Origin: Bryoerythrophyllum caledonicum
Taxonomy: Eukaryota; Streptophyta; Bryopsida; Pottiales; Pottiaceae
Length of the DNA: 64,000 bases
Direction: 5' to 3'
Assembly (NCBI GenBank): GCA_963971425.1
Contig: OZ020515.1
Span: forward strand, 35,661,856-35,725,855
The notes under the pieces were generated by a model. It worked only from the letters and a program-made list of their open reading frames with translations. It was not told where the DNA came from and did not search any database. The position numbers and the translations under genes are program-made. Shown here in pieces: positions 34,529-48,168 of this stretch (position 1 is the stretch's first letter; each line of letters opens with the position of its first letter).

Positions 34529-34552
34529 GCCGGGATTAGTTTCTATGTCTCC
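34526..34552 (-). other. 2A-like ribosome-skipping motif, LINE copy B
   Basis: Encodes GDIETNPGP, matching the consensus D-x-E-x-N-P-G-P. In established 2A peptides the ribosome skips the Gly-Pro bond, separating the upstream product from the downstream one. Residues upstream (CRLSIILC) are hydrophobic, as in active 2As. The Pro codon is followed directly by ATG, so internal initiation is an alternative way to make ORF2. Confidence 0.85.
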
Positions 34553-34616
34553 GCAAAGTATAATTGATAGTCTGCAATGAGTAATGTTTATGGCTGCTAG
34601 TGGGAGGGGTGTGGAG

Positions 34617-35039
<423 letters not shown>

Positions 35040-35373
35040 ATTTTGTTCTTGTTGTCGTTTTTGGTTTGTTTAGTAGTGTGTAGAGGTATCATGTTTTGTG
35101 TCCTATGTGTATTATTATAACTTTTCTGTAACTTTATAATAGTTGTTTTAGTATATAAATATACTGAATTAAATCCTTGTTTGTTTTTAATTAAGTTGTT
35201 ATTTATATTTTGGTTGTATTTGTTGTGTTTAATAGTGTATAAATACACTAGAGTTATTATTATTTTTATTATTTTAATTTTATATGTATTTTGGAGATTG
35301 TTTATTATATTATATATTATAGTATATATATATACTGTTGTGTATTCTTTGTTTATAGCGTTGTTTGACAATG

Positions 35374-35398
35374 CTAGTTTGACAAGTCCATCTTGCCT
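35374..35398 (-). promoter_or_regulatory. ORF1/ORF2 overlap, -1 frame, LINE copy B
   Basis: On the element strand the ORF2 leader frame opens right after a TGA inside ORF1 (35401-35399) and crosses ORF1's stop TAG (35376-35374) in the -1 frame; the overlap is 25 nt. The sequence around the stop is ttgtcaaactagcattgtca, where TTGTCAAAC occurs again 14 nt later. The last sense codon is AAC preceded by A, as in the E/C overlap. No ATG starts the ORF2 leader near here. Confidence 0.5.
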
Positions 35399-36960
35399 TC
35401 AATGGCCCGTTGCTCTCTTTCCGATGCTTGAGATTCGGCCGCCATGATTGTTTGAATCAGTTGGGATCGGAGAGTTGACATTTCTCCTCTAAGAGATTTC
35501 ACCGTGTTGGCTTGTACCATATCCGCGTATTGTTTGGCCTCTTGTACGATCTCCCCCTTCATAGTCTTCATTTCCTTTCGAAGTTGGTCGAGGGTGACCC
35601 CATTGCCCTTGTTTGGTCCATTCTCCATGGCTATCACGGCGTTTACTACTGCTGAGTTTATATCGGAAAATCCTAGTCTTGTAAGTTCATCCGCACTCGG
35701 TTTGTTACTTCCATCTAAACTTTTAGGATGAGGGGTAAACATGACATACTTTCCGTGAAGTTTTTTACTTTGTTTGACATGTTTTTTGTATACCGCAGCG
35801 TTTAGACATTCAATGTTACATGTCCCTACATGCCGCCCGTGTTCAAGCTTGAAGAATATATCAACCACATTCTCTTCGCCGAATATAGACTTGATTCCAA
35901 TTGCAAGTTCTTTTTCATTTTTTGTCTTGTTAAGGTTTTTGGCAATAAGGATAAGACAATTCTTTTTTGCAATTTCATCTTCATCTAACTTCCTAGTTGC
36001 AAAAACCGGCAAAAAGATCTCATTGGAGAATGAGACTTTATAGTCTTTTACTTTCGCCGCTTGTTCCGGGGAGGGGGTTTTGACCCATGCAAAATCGGAT
36101 GGGCCCCTTTTTTCCACCCCGGTTATTTCAAAGTCTTGACCTCTAGCAAAACTCTCTCTAACAATTTCTGAATGCAATTCAAAAGACTCCTTGTTTGCAA
36201 GGTTTGGGCCGGATATTTTGACGGATAGGAGGTGTGAAAAGGCAAGGGAATCGTATGACTTGCATACTTTTCCTTTGTGTGGGATCCCTTCATTCAAGAT
36301 GAGAATGAAAGGTCTTAAACCTTTCAATAGTCCTCTACCATCCGAGCCTGGGTTTTTTAGGTGTATCTTAATAAGCCCATTCCAATTGTCTGTTTGGTGG
36401 TGGCAAAAGATGGCAATGGGCTCACCAATACCTGTCCCGGTAGGGATTTTCATTTCATTCAATCTAGCTTTGACCATACCTAATACAACATTTTTCAACC
36501 AAATTTGATCGCCAAGTTCGAATTGAATTGCCACATGGTAATCCAATGCATAACCATTACTGTCCACCTCAACTTCACTTGGAAGTTGAGTGAGGTTGAA
36601 GTGGTTACCCTCTTTCCCGTCTATCCTTGTGGCTGCCCATTCTTTTTGGGCAACGAATGGAAATGAGGGTAGTGCTTCGAAGCTTTCCCTTGCCTCTTTT
36701 ATGTCTAGGCCGGACTTGACCAATTCCTCAATACTAACTAATGGTATTTTCTCACTTCCATTGGTCCTTGCCATCATATTCATTGCATGATATCCTAACC
36801 AGTATTCAGTGTAAGGCAAACTTGTTGCCTTCACTTTTTTCTGGGTAGTGTTTGTGATAAATAGAAGGTTATGATTGACGTTTACTGGACCAGGGTTTTC
36901 CTCAACCACATCAATAAACAAGCGCTTGGAGGAGGTTGCACCATCTTGATATTGAGACAT
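35374..36960 (-). CDS. LINE copy B ORF1 protein
   Basis: From ATG 36960 (MSQYQDGATSSKRLF) to TAG: 528 aa, uninterrupted. An N-terminal 2A-like stretch (residues about 17-25) is followed by a ~400-aa region collinear with ORF1 of E/C, with no domain I recognise. The last ~80 residues (LRKEMKTMKGEIVQEAKQYA...) are a coiled coil. By analogy with other LINEs it should bind element RNA and multimerise. The start was chosen because it is the first ATG upstream of the conserved region with a purine-rich context; however the frame stays open for another ~1,065 codons upstream, so a longer product is possible. Confidence 0.7.
   Translation of the reverse strand: MSQYQDGATSSKRLFIDVVEENPGPVNVNHNLLFITNTTQKKVKATSLPYTEYWLGYHAMNMMARTNGSEKIPLVSIEELVKSGLDIKEARESFEALPSFPFVAQKEWAATRIDGKEGNHFNLTQLPSEVEVDSNGYALDYHVAIQFELGDQIWLKNVVLGMVKARLNEMKIPTGTGIGEPIAIFCHHQTDNWNGLIKIHLKNPGSDGRGLLKGLRPFILILNEGIPHKGKVCKSYDSLAFSHLLSVKISGPNLANKESFELHSEIVRESFARGQDFEITGVEKRGPSDFAWVKTPSPEQAAKVKDYKVSFSNEIFLPVFATRKLDEDEIAKKNCLILIAKNLNKTKNEKELAIGIKSIFGEENVVDIFFKLEHGRHVGTCNIECLNAAVYKKHVKQSKKLHGKYVMFTPHPKSLDGSNKPSADELTRLGFSDINSAVVNAVIAMENGPNKGNGVTLDQLRKEMKTMKGEIVQEAKQYADMVQANTVKSLRGEMSTLRSQLIQTIMAAESQASEREQRAIEGKMDLSN
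36886..36912 (-). other. Near-2A motif at the N-terminus of copy B ORF1
   Basis: Encodes DVVEENPGP: ENPGP is intact, but the conserved Asp is one residue too far upstream (an extra Val), so D-x-E-x-NPGP is not met. LINE ORF1 proteins of some animals carry N-terminal 2As. Activity here is uncertain; E/C has no equivalent at the same place. Confidence 0.55.
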
Positions 36961-39900
36961 GCTGTAGCAATAACAAAAAATGTCAATTCTAAAGGTACAT
37001 CGTATTATCTCGTTACCCCTTATCCTCTTGATCTCAGCTTCTCCCCCCAACATATGTTGAGGGCTTTTCGAAGGAGAGTTTATCAAGAAGGGGTGGAAAT
37101 TCGTTCTAATGGTGTACCAACAAGATACTAAAACAATTTCTAAAGGTTGGAAGTACAGCGCATTGACCTTTACACATACACACGCATGGGAGGCGCCAAA
37201 ATATTGGGCACCTCCCCAAGTAACTGGCTTGATTAATACATTTTGTTTACATGTCCTTTGGATTGCATAATAATCCCAAAGTTGGCAAAGATCAATAAAT
37301 TGTAATGGGGGTGTGAAAGAAGTAAAACCTGAGTGTGTAATTCCACCTTGCAGCCTAGGGGGTAGAGTCTTGATTTGATGGTCCCCCCGTGTGGTGGTGT
37401 ACCTCTCGCTTGCCTGTAGCTGAAGTCTCTGTCTGGTTGGTGTGAGCACCACTACGGTTCTTGTAGTACGCGAAAGACAAGGTTTGTTGGCGTAGCTTGG
37501 TGGTCCCCTTCCAGATGTCGCGCACTTCTCTTCTCCAGGTTGATGTAGCGTGGAAAGTACCTCTCTTATCGCGGCTCGCTTCTTCTTGCCGAGCTGATGG
37601 TCCTTGAATGATCCCCGAACGGATCTCTTCCAATCTTGGGCAGGCAGTTGGCGCTCTCTTCGCTCTTGTAGAACTTCTGGAGCCGTTACCGAGGTTAGGG
37701 TTTCTTGGGACGTCGGCGGAGTTGCCGCAACCCGTTTGCAGGACCAGCGCTTGGGCGTCTGTCGGCGGACCAGCTGCGGGGTTTGCCGAGGTTCCGGGAG
37801 GATGTGGTGGAGTCGCGGCCGTTGGGAGTGGTCGTCTTCGCTCGTATGCAGTCTTTGGACTTCACTTGCGCCGGCACAGCAGTCTCGCCTGACGTGTTGT
37901 TGGTCGGGCTTCGTCGGCCCTTCTTCGTAAGTGTGTGGTCTCCCTCTGCGCCTGTTGGCAATCTTCTTCCACCTACATCGGTCTTCTACAGCGGTTGTCT
38001 GTGGCGACTTGTTTGGATCTTGCGCAGACCTTCTTCGTGGTGCAGTCTCCTTGCTCTTTGTTCTGTTGATGTGCTCGGCATTCGGGTCTTGGGACAGGGC
38101 TTCTTGGTCCTTCTTGCGTCGGTGTGTGCCTTGGGGTCCACCTGCGGGGCAGTTTCTCGACTTCGACTTCGGCTGATGGATCCTCGAGTTGGTCTGCTGC
38201 GGGCTTCGGCGGTGAGTCTGGATAGCTTTACTCGTTCTGTACTTCACCTGTATGTGTACTGCGTGAGATGCGACATTTAACAGAAGTTCCTCTACTATTG
38301 TCTGCAGGTGCAGGTGCCGTTCTCTCTGTGAGGCACATGTTAGCGTCCTGTTAACGACTGTCAGTTTACAAACAATCCCCATAAAAGACAACAAGATTAC
38401 AAGGAAGGGAGTAAACCGTTCTTCACTGTCGTAGGTAGTCAAGGCGAGGAGTGTCCAGGCCGATCTTGGGGGTGACGTCTCTCTCCTCCGTTGGTCCTTC
38501 GTGGCTTCAAGCAGGTACTTGCCCTCAACTTGGGCTGAGCAGATGTCGCAGTGTCTCCACAGCGATGGGAGTGGGTGTCTACGTGGTATAGCAATGTAAG
38601 AGGGTTTGAGAGTAAAGTGATGGTGAGATATATACCTTGTGTTGAGCTCGTGTTTGATGGATGTAGTTGTGGTTGATGAACATCTTCGTTTTTGGGTTGT
38701 TGATCTTCTAGGGTTAGCTTCTTCTGGGAGCCGTTGAGTTGCGGCTGGTTGATTGTCTTGGCTTGGATGGAAGTTTGAGTCCTGCTCTTTCGAAAGTTCG
38801 TTGTTTTTGTATTGCCGGCTAGGGTTTCGTCTGTGTACTAGTGGTTGTCCAGACTTCCTTGTGAGTTGCATGTCCTTGGGCATCCTACTAGTATTTAGTG
38901 GTGTTTCCTTACCAGAGAAGACAGGAAACGAGGAAATGTTGAGGTTGCTTACCTGTACGTACCTGTTGTTTATTTGGTGTCTTGAGGTCTTGCTTGCTTG
39001 TAGTTGATGTGTTTGGTGGTGTTGTCGCTGCGGTGGTCTTGATGTGGGGCTGTCCAAGGTGTGGAGTCCATGGTCTTGCACTTCCTTCCTTGTTGATTTT
39101 GGTGGACTCTTGTATGTCGTTGATTTTTCTTTTAGCTCCTGCTCTCTAAATCGACGTTGTCTTCGGCAAATGATGTTGCAGTGTTCCCTGGTGAAAGTAA
39201 ATTGGAAGCATATGATGTATAAACTAGGGGTAGGAATACTTACCTTGGCCAGTGGTGGTGATGAGTCGTTGTGCTTGTCTCCTTTCGTTGAAGTTGATGT
39301 CATTCTGTTTACGACGTGGGTCTTGGGGGCGAAGTCGTCCGCCGCGGCCTCTGGAACCGCCGCAGCCTCGTGGCTTTTCTTGGGCACCTTCTGGAGCTGC
39401 GTCTTCATCGTTGCGAATTGCTCCACCCATGTGCTATTTCCGATTTCGGTACTCGGTCCTCTTGCACCACCCGTGTGTGATAACACGTTCCTCATGTGCG
39501 CGGCGACCTCGTGCATGAGCTTGTTTTTCGGGAGTCTGATGTGCTGCTCGATCTTGGTCATTGGAGGTGCTGTGTCATCGTGCTTGATTCTTTGAGTTGA
39601 GGCTGATGTCATGTTGTTTACGCCCTGGTCCTGTTGTTGTTGACTGCAGGTGTGTTGATCTTGATATGTTGGTGCGGCTGCTTTGGATCTTCGGTGTGGT
39701 GCTGCTGCTGCTTCAGTGTAGGAGTGTAGATTCTGTAGGTCTTCACAGATTAGACGTAGGCGCCTCTCCTTCGTAGTGCTGAACTGCTGCTGATTATGGG
39801 TGGGCTCTATGTGTGAATGGTCTGCAGTTGTGCCAAGTAGGCATCTGTTCTTCTCTATTTCTGCGGGGTTATGAAATACACTTGCTTCCACTACTTTCCT

Positions 39901-40528
39901 AGTTGTATGTGACCCTAACTTACATTTCCTAACATGAGGTTTTGCAAGATGCCTTTTGCAATTAGACTTAGATTCTATACTGTGAAACGATGTAGGCAGC
40001 GTATTGTAATGAAAAAACTTAGCTGATTTTGTTGAATGTTGTCCTTGATAGAGTGATCTTGTGTCTCGGTGGCTGTTTCGTGTCTTCTGTAGGCAGTGGT
40101 TCTTCTTCATAGTAGTGCTGATGCTCTGGTTGAGGAGAGGTAAGGTGTATGGCATGTCTATGGTGTCATGGTAACCTAAATCTGGATCTAATTGATTGAG
40201 AGATGATATGGGGCTGCAACCTCTAGATCTAGATCTGGGCCAACACAGAGCCCCGCCACAGATCTACTCTCCCAAACTAGCTCTAGATTGTTGCAACCTC
40301 CTACATACTTTGCATCAATAGATCTAAGATACGCAATCCCTCAACACTTTGCACACCATAAGCATACCGTTCAGCAACAAAGGACGTGTACACAGGGATT
40401 TACAATGAGCCCAGCAACCCTCATTGATGTGTGCATTGCAATTGCGCCTAACACCTAGAAACCTCTCCTCACCAGGTTTTGCGGAGCTACTCTTCTCTCA
40501 TCTCTGAGTTGACCATCACCGAAATTAT
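36961..40528 (-). other. LINE copy B 5' leader, open in ORF1 frame to 40155
   Basis: The ORF1 frame is free of stops from an ATG at 40155 down to ORF1, adding ~1,065 codons of Ser/Arg/Gln/Thr-rich, domain-free sequence. The 5' end carries a phrase shared with E/C (gctccgcaaaacctggtgag at about 40475, gctccgtaaaacctggtgag at about 21009) and more loosely with D (about 49746). The leader is much more GC-rich (37350-38300) than ORF2. No promoter motif could be fixed. Confidence 0.5.
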
Positions 40529-40612
40529 ACATATATATACATACACACATCCAAAGACAAACACATACAATCAAAAAAATACAAATACCAAAGCCACACT
40601 CAAAAACAAAAA

Positions 40613-40636
40613 ATGGAGACTAACCCAAGACCGATG
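40613..40636 (+). other. Decayed upstream 2A module, LINE E/C
   Basis: Encodes METNPRPM, followed by SNILKRHPASHKKNAKTYFI. This duplicates the true 2A junction at 41114 (IETNPGPM then PNILKRHPTSHKKNAKIYFI) about 500 bp upstream. Gly of NPGP is Arg here, which should abolish skipping. Copy D has a related decayed module. Confidence 0.75.
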
Positions 40637-41113
40637 TCGAACATATTAAAAAGACACCCCGCTTCACACAAAAAAAATGCCAAAACATATTTCATACCAA
40701 ATACTAATACAAACACCATAACAAACAATTGTACAAACCACAAAGTATATAATAACACCGCATATGAAAAAAAAGACTTAAAAGCCACTTTAAAAACCAA
40801 CATAAACCCACATATAAATAGTCTTAAACATAATAGTTACATATGCACACGGACAAAAACAACCAAGATAAAATACAAGAAATCATACATACATCCATAC
40901 ACTACTAAAACAAAAACAACCACAAAAAACACATGGACAAAAAATAAACTAAAGACGAAAACAACTACACCTACTATAAAAATAAATAAACCCACAACTC
41001 ACACACAAAATACAAACATCCACCTACCCCCAAACCAACAAGTCATTAATAACACAACAAAGCCTTTAAAATACACCACTAAACATATATACCACAAACT
41101 TCTACTACTTCTA

Positions 41114-41143
41114 GGAGGAGACATTGAAACCAACCCGGGACCC
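41114..41143 (+). other. 2A-like motif, LINE E/C
   Basis: Encodes GGDIETNPGP preceded by YHKLLLLL and followed by ATG. Same position relative to ORF2 as in copies B and D. Confidence 0.85.
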
Positions 41144-44100
41144 ATGCCCAATATACTAAAAAGACATCCTACATCACATAAGAAAAATGCCAAAATCTAC
41201 TTTATACCTCATACCATAAAACTCCAACCAGAATATGAACACATTGCAAAACCCTTCGCACCATTTCTAAAAAACACACACACATTACACCACATACACA
41301 ACACTTCCCACCCAAACATTGCCCAATTCATACAACAAAAAAATACGCATCCACCACCCCACATCTTATATGCACTAATAATCACTACTCATCCAAGCAT
41401 AGATGAATGTAACCAACTTCTAAATCCACAAAATTGGAACACAATTACATGGACTAATACACTCCTACAAACCTTACTAACATTACAAAACCCACCTGAA
41501 CGACACATTTACACTTCACACCCCTATACTGAATTCCTAGTAGACAACCAAAATATTAAAACCATGAGAACTCAATACATAAAAGACTATACGACTTCTT
41601 ACATAGTCAAGACATACCACCCTCAAATGATATAATAAAACTAAAATTCCCTTACCTCCCTAACAACCTCATAAGTGAATCACTAAAATGTCTAGACCCT
41701 ATACCAGAATACACCCACCCACCCCCACCTCTTCCCTACATCCCTCCTCAAAACCAAAATCAAAACATTAGACCAAACCAAGAAAATACATACATAATCA
41801 CATGGAATGCCTCCTCACTAAACACTGCCCTTCCTAGCTTACAAACTCTAGTCGCAAACACAGACACACCACCGGCTCTTATAGTTATACAAGAAACAAA
41901 ACTAACCGCCACAAAATCTACAAAATATATACAAAATATATTTCAAGACTATAAACTCATCTTTAACAATACACATGCACTTACAAGATGCATGCAACAA
42001 AGGAGACCATACACACCGGGCCGCGGTGGCCTCCTTACATTAATACACAAAAAATATACATTCCCCGGCAACATCAACAAAATCCCTACCCCAATGCACA
42101 TATCACCATACATTCAAACAATTAAAATCACTAATCACCCACTACAACCGTGGTTAATCTTTCACATGTATATGCCATCCCATCCCGAAGATACTAGATT
42201 TCTCTTAGAGATACAAAACACTATTACAAACCATATTAATAATCATCCCAATCATACATACCTATTATGTGGAGACTTCAATAGAGACATAGCGCTAATT
42301 GGCCGCCAAAATGGAAACCACCACAACCCCCCTCAAAACATTGATTACCAATGGCGCCGCTTCACAGAAAACTTAAACTTCACTTACATCAATACCGATA
42401 CACAATTCTCTAGACAAGGTGGCTACAATTATAGTGATTGGAGTCTAATAGATGGTTTCTATATAAATACAAATAACAACACACAATACACCGCCACAAC
42501 AAACAAAGATACTATTCTCAATTCGGACCACTCACCCGTACAACTGCACATCCCAAATAACACACTTATTAGTAGAACTACAATCCCAAACAAAGACACT
42601 ATACGCATACTCAACCCCATCCCAAAAACCAACATAGAAAAATTCAACACAAAATTCTTCGAAGAAAACACCGTACAAATAGACTCCCTCATAAACACTC
42701 TTGAAATCAATAGTCAATTAACACAAACACAATGGCAAGAAGCATGCCACTCTCTAGACAAACTCATCAATAAAATCTGTGATACACTAGAACAAACTTG
42801 TAGAGCACACCCAATACCCCAAATGACAAACAGAACCTCTCAACAAGGCGGATATCTACCCCGCAAACTTTCTAAAACTTGGAAACAATACTTAACCACA
42901 TACCATACCATACGTAAAACCATTAGAATTGTAAAAAACAACCCTCAATGGCGTAACCACCCCATACACAACGAACTACTAACTATACAACACATCCAAA
43001 TCCCTACCCCGCCGCCTCCGGACCTTCCCCACGATACATGGATAAAAGATATCGCGATAATTGCAAAAAATGCCAACATACAAGCCCGGAAAATAATCAC
43101 AAAATACACAAAAGAAAACATTAAAAAAGCCATCTCAAAATACAGACATCTATACGAAATCAGCCCCAAAAAAATTAACAAAAAAGTCTTTAAAAACCTT
43201 GAATCCCCACCAATGGATTGTATCAAAGATCAATATAATAATATTCTAACTAGCCCCGAAGACATTGCGAATGAAATATTCAACCAACAAACAAAAACCA
43301 ATAGACCAACAGTACCAACATGTAATTACCAGCCACAACATACAATAGAATGCACATGTGCAATACGCCAATACCCTTGGCACGACCTGGACGGATATAC
43401 CCTTGACAAACGGGGCGAACCAGAAATTCCACTTCATAAATACCTCAACAGAGCCACATACGACACATGCCTCCAAAATCTTGGAAATAATAAAGCCCCA
43501 GGCCCAGACCGCATACCAAACTCAATACTAAAAAACATGCCTCCAAGATTTCATAAGCTATTATTTCTGTTCTTCTCCCACTGCTATAAACAAAAACAGA
43601 TACCAAACTCATGGAAATTAAGTACAACAATTCTACTATACAAAAAAGGCGACCCGTCCATACTACCCAACCATAGACCAATTGCACTAGCTAACACAAT
43701 ATATAAACTCTTTACTAGTACACTCACCTCTATACTATCCTCATACGGCGAAAAATTCAAAATCCTACATAATAGTCAAGAAGGATTTAGAGCAGAGAGA
43801 AGTACCGCACGACAAATACAAACTATAATTGCCGCACTAGAAGACGCAAAGTTTACTAACCAAGATATATACATACTATACGTGGACTTCAAAAATGCCT
43901 TTGGCTCAATTGACCATGCCCGACTTCTAGCAATAATGATGGACCTTGGTTACCCAAAAGATGCAACTACACTTGTTGGAAACATCTACTCTAAATCATC
44001 TACATATTATACCGGTGAACACTTTGGGAAAACAAAACCTATACCCATTCAAAGAGGAACTATACAAGGGGATACCCTCAGCCCATACCTATTCATTATA

Positions 44101-47100
44101 TTTCTAGAACCACTACTCAGATGGCTAGAAAGAGGAAATTACGGATACACTTTTGGCACATCACAGGTCATAATAAACTCTGCCGCATACGCGGATGACC
44201 TAGCCACCATAACTAACAAAATCAAATCAATCCAAATACAACTCCATAAAATTGATAGATATTGTAAATGGGCCGGTATGGACGTAGGTGTTCCAAAATG
44301 TGCCGCTACCGGTTGCCCAAACAAATCCAAATTGAATCCTACCACTTTCAAAGCCCTAATGCAAGCCTCGAACATCAATTACCGCAATCAACCGATCCCC
44401 ATACTACACCAAAATGAACCATACATATACTTAGGCACAAACCTTGTTCCCTCACTAAAATGGAAAATCCAAATCCACACCACAACGACAAAACTCATCA
44501 AACAATGCAAAGAACTAACAACATGCCCAGCCACCATGAAACAAAAAATAAAAATGGTTGATACCGTACTACGCCCAGGTGTGGCATACAGTTTCTACGG
44601 TGTACCATACTCTATGCCAGCTATCAAAAAACTTGATAAAAAAATAATAGCCATACAAAAAACCATATGTGGATTACCAAAATGTATGTCAAACGCAATA
44701 ACCCAACTACCACATAACCTATTTGGACTTGAAGCTTTCTCCCTCAAAAACGCATACCTCCGATGTATAGGCGAACAACTGCAAAATGCTCTAAACGATA
44801 AAGGAAGACTTGGAAAAATTTATAATGGATTAACTCATTACATCCTCGCCCAATACGGAGGCGCCGAAAACATACCCAGAATTTAAAAAAGCGACTGTAT
44901 AAGATCACCAATAACACGGACATTCTTCTTATTAAAGCATATAGCCAAAGTCCACCTTAAAAGCACACTCCCAAACTTCCTCATTAATCCTACAACACTT
45001 GAAACACTATGGCAACAAGAAACACTAAACCACAACACACTCAATGCCCAACTCTCCCAAAAGCTTCTACAAAAACTCCTCTCAAAAAATATTTTTGAAC
45101 TAAACCAAATTACCTTACCTAACGGTACACACATCATGAACAATGAGGACTTCAAAACCTACCACTTCACCCCATCTAAACTAATAAAGAGTGCCCTAAG
45201 TGTTGCTAAACAACTATTTTGCCACATAACATGCCCCACTATATGTCAAACTCCTTGCAACATACACCCATACTCTCATACACTTAAAGATCCATTCATC
45301 ACCCTCAACAATAACATCATCCCAAGAAATATTCCCACACCAACCAATCCCCCTAACCCTCCACATACATACCACCCCCGCCCCCCAACATACATCCCCA
45401 AAAACCCTACCACATACCCCATTAATAATATCATAAACCATAAACATATCCAACACACAGACACAAATAACATACAAAATAACTACACAAAATATCTATG
45501 CCAATGGCAACACAATGATAATACATACAATAAATGGCTCCCCCAAAGAGACCTTTTTCCACGGCATGACACCAATACCTCCACACATAACACTGAAAAA
45601 TTAAAACAATACTACCAAAAGATCCAAAACAAAATATACTCAGATATCATCCTTGCCCACTATCCACAAGAACAATCCTCAGATTCAAGGTCCGTAACGC
45701 CACCCATAATTATCCCACTCTTAAACATCTACACAATAGAATGCAACCCCGAAAATGATATCCTTACATCCTCAAACACAATTCAAATAGATAACAATCA
45801 AGCACATCTATACGAAGAAAATGGCCGACATTTACACACCATACCCATTACCCGGCTCCAATGGTTATGGAACCAATATCATACAAAATTACAAACCCCT
45901 ACAAACATTGAACCAACAACCCAACCCTTTGAAACCGAACTAATATGGCTTTACCAAAGATATAAATATCGAATACCAAAAACTGACCCCCTCAAAAATG
46001 CGCAATACACAATACCCACCCCCATTTTAGACTCACTAATATCATCCTTTAACATCGAACACTCATACTTTTCCTCCCCGATCACATGTCCTACCAAACT
46101 AAATAAATTCTACTCACCGTACGAAAGAGACAAAATATTTGGATCCCTAGGCAAGGCCTTTGAACACAAATGGATCGGAAATGGAATAGCTCACCCCCAC
46201 AACGAGAAAGACATAGAACAAGCCATACATTGGGCTAGACTTGCCGCCAAACACGATCCAAATAACACAAAAACAATCATCGTCACACCGAACAACAATT
46301 GGTACCAAAACAACAGCCAACATTCAAACCCATTCCCAGATTCCCACATCATTGCATTATTCGAAGCAGACACAATACCATACGAAGAACCTAATATCCC
46401 ACCCGAGCTAAAAAAACCCCGAATAGAGCCATCTACATTACAAATACTATGCGTCCATCATCAAAATCAAAACCTGGGCTCCCTAGAACAACTTGTGGAA
46501 CTTACCTCCATAACAGACAATCTAGCCATACAACGACCATACACAAAACCGGCCCCACCAACACCCATACAAACCCCCGTAAACAAAAGTAAAAAATGGT
46601 CAAAATTAAACTATGACAACAACACATTAAACTACTCTGTCATACCTCCCCCTCTCCCAGACTACCCAACTCATACCACACCAAAATTTAACCCCGCATA
46701 CAGTTATTACACCGACGGCTCCTTTAAACCACCGGAACAAATTAGCCCGGGCTCTTGGCGAAGAGAAAGAGCTGGCTATGGCATATATAATTCTACCAAA
46801 GAAATTAAACTAGCCAAAAGACTCCATGGACTACAAAATATCCTCAGAGCAGAACTCATGGCCATTCACAAAACACTACAAATCATCACAACAAAATACA
46901 AAAATGAACCTGCACATATATTCACCGATTGTATAAATGCGCTCTACCTACTAAACACTCAAATAACACACCCAACCCTTCACAACAATCACCCCGACCA
47001 AACCATACTAACATCAATGGTACAAATGTTACAAGAACGTACACAGATCACAACCCTTCACAAAGTCAGAGCCCATGCCAACATTAATGGCAACGAACAA

Positions 47101-48168
47101 GCAGACAAACTTGCAAAAGAAGGCCGAGAAAAAACACACAAAAACGCCAAAGACCCTCACGAACATGCTCATGCCACCCCATACTACTTTCAAAAAGAAG
47201 ATTGGCCTTCCAAAGAAGATACCCCCGACAAAGGCCCAATTAGATTTCTGGGCAAATATCTCAAAAAACAAGACCTCTACAACAACCTGGATACAATCTC
47301 AGAAAATATTCCTAACATAGAAAAATGGACTAACAATAACGACATAGACAATGAACTCTCTACAAACTTTTGGAAAAACCCCATCATCTCAGACTCACAA
47401 ATAACGTGCCTCATCAAATTCCGTACGGGTCAGTACATGGGAAACGCTCGCAAACAACTCTTCTTTGGAACAGAAAGATTCCCATCCATAACATGCCCCA
47501 TATGCCCCTCAACGGACCCCGACACATGGCTTCATGTGCTACTCAAATGCCAAAACCACCACATACACTCCCTAATTGTTAAAAGACATAACAAAGCGGT
47601 ATGGGAAGTCCGAAAACTAATCACCTCCTATAATAAATCGAGATGTTTCATACTTATGAACGCCGGCACTTTTAATAGCAATCCACAAGAAAACACGGTC
47701 CCCCCATGGCTACTTCCATGCTCATGTATGACCCAAAGATGTCATTGCAATGCTAGGCTCAAACCGGACATCCTTTGTGTCAAAGGTTTACCATACAACG
47801 ACCCACCACCCGAGAACATCAACCAAGACTACACCATTCAATTCATCGAATTTACATATTGCAACGATAGATTCTCCCCGGAAACAATACAAAACAAAAT
47901 AGATAAATACCAACCCCTCATAAACGACATCATTGCCCTCGGCTGGAATGTGGACCCCCTTATTGTTATCACATCCGGCGCTCGTGCCACCACCTTTATC
48001 CCATCTATGAAAACTCTCGAAGATACCTTCAAGATACCCATTGATACAATTAAAACTACCTTTAAAAATATCAACACCATCGCTATTCAACATGCCATGT
48101 CTATTTTACTGCATAAACGCAAAATCGAAAACAACCAAGTCCTCCCTGATAGGCAAGACCCCCCGTAG
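41141..48168 (+). pseudogene. LINE E/C ORF2, decayed
   Basis: Homologous throughout to the intact ORF2 of copy D. A 1-nt deletion near 41550 (aatattaaaacc versus aatattataaacc in D) shifts the frame before the EEP domain; the coding frame from 41992 carries CGDFNRD, NSDHSPV and AAYADDLATI. TAA at 44884-44886 replaces AAA (Lys of D). Downstream the same frame stays open to 48168 with YTDGSFK, RAELMAI, FTDCIN, HANINGNEQADK, CPIC...H...C, KRHN, LKPDILC and FIEFTYCNDR. Two lesions make it inactive, but catalytic residues are all retained, so decay is fairly recent. Confidence 0.88.
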
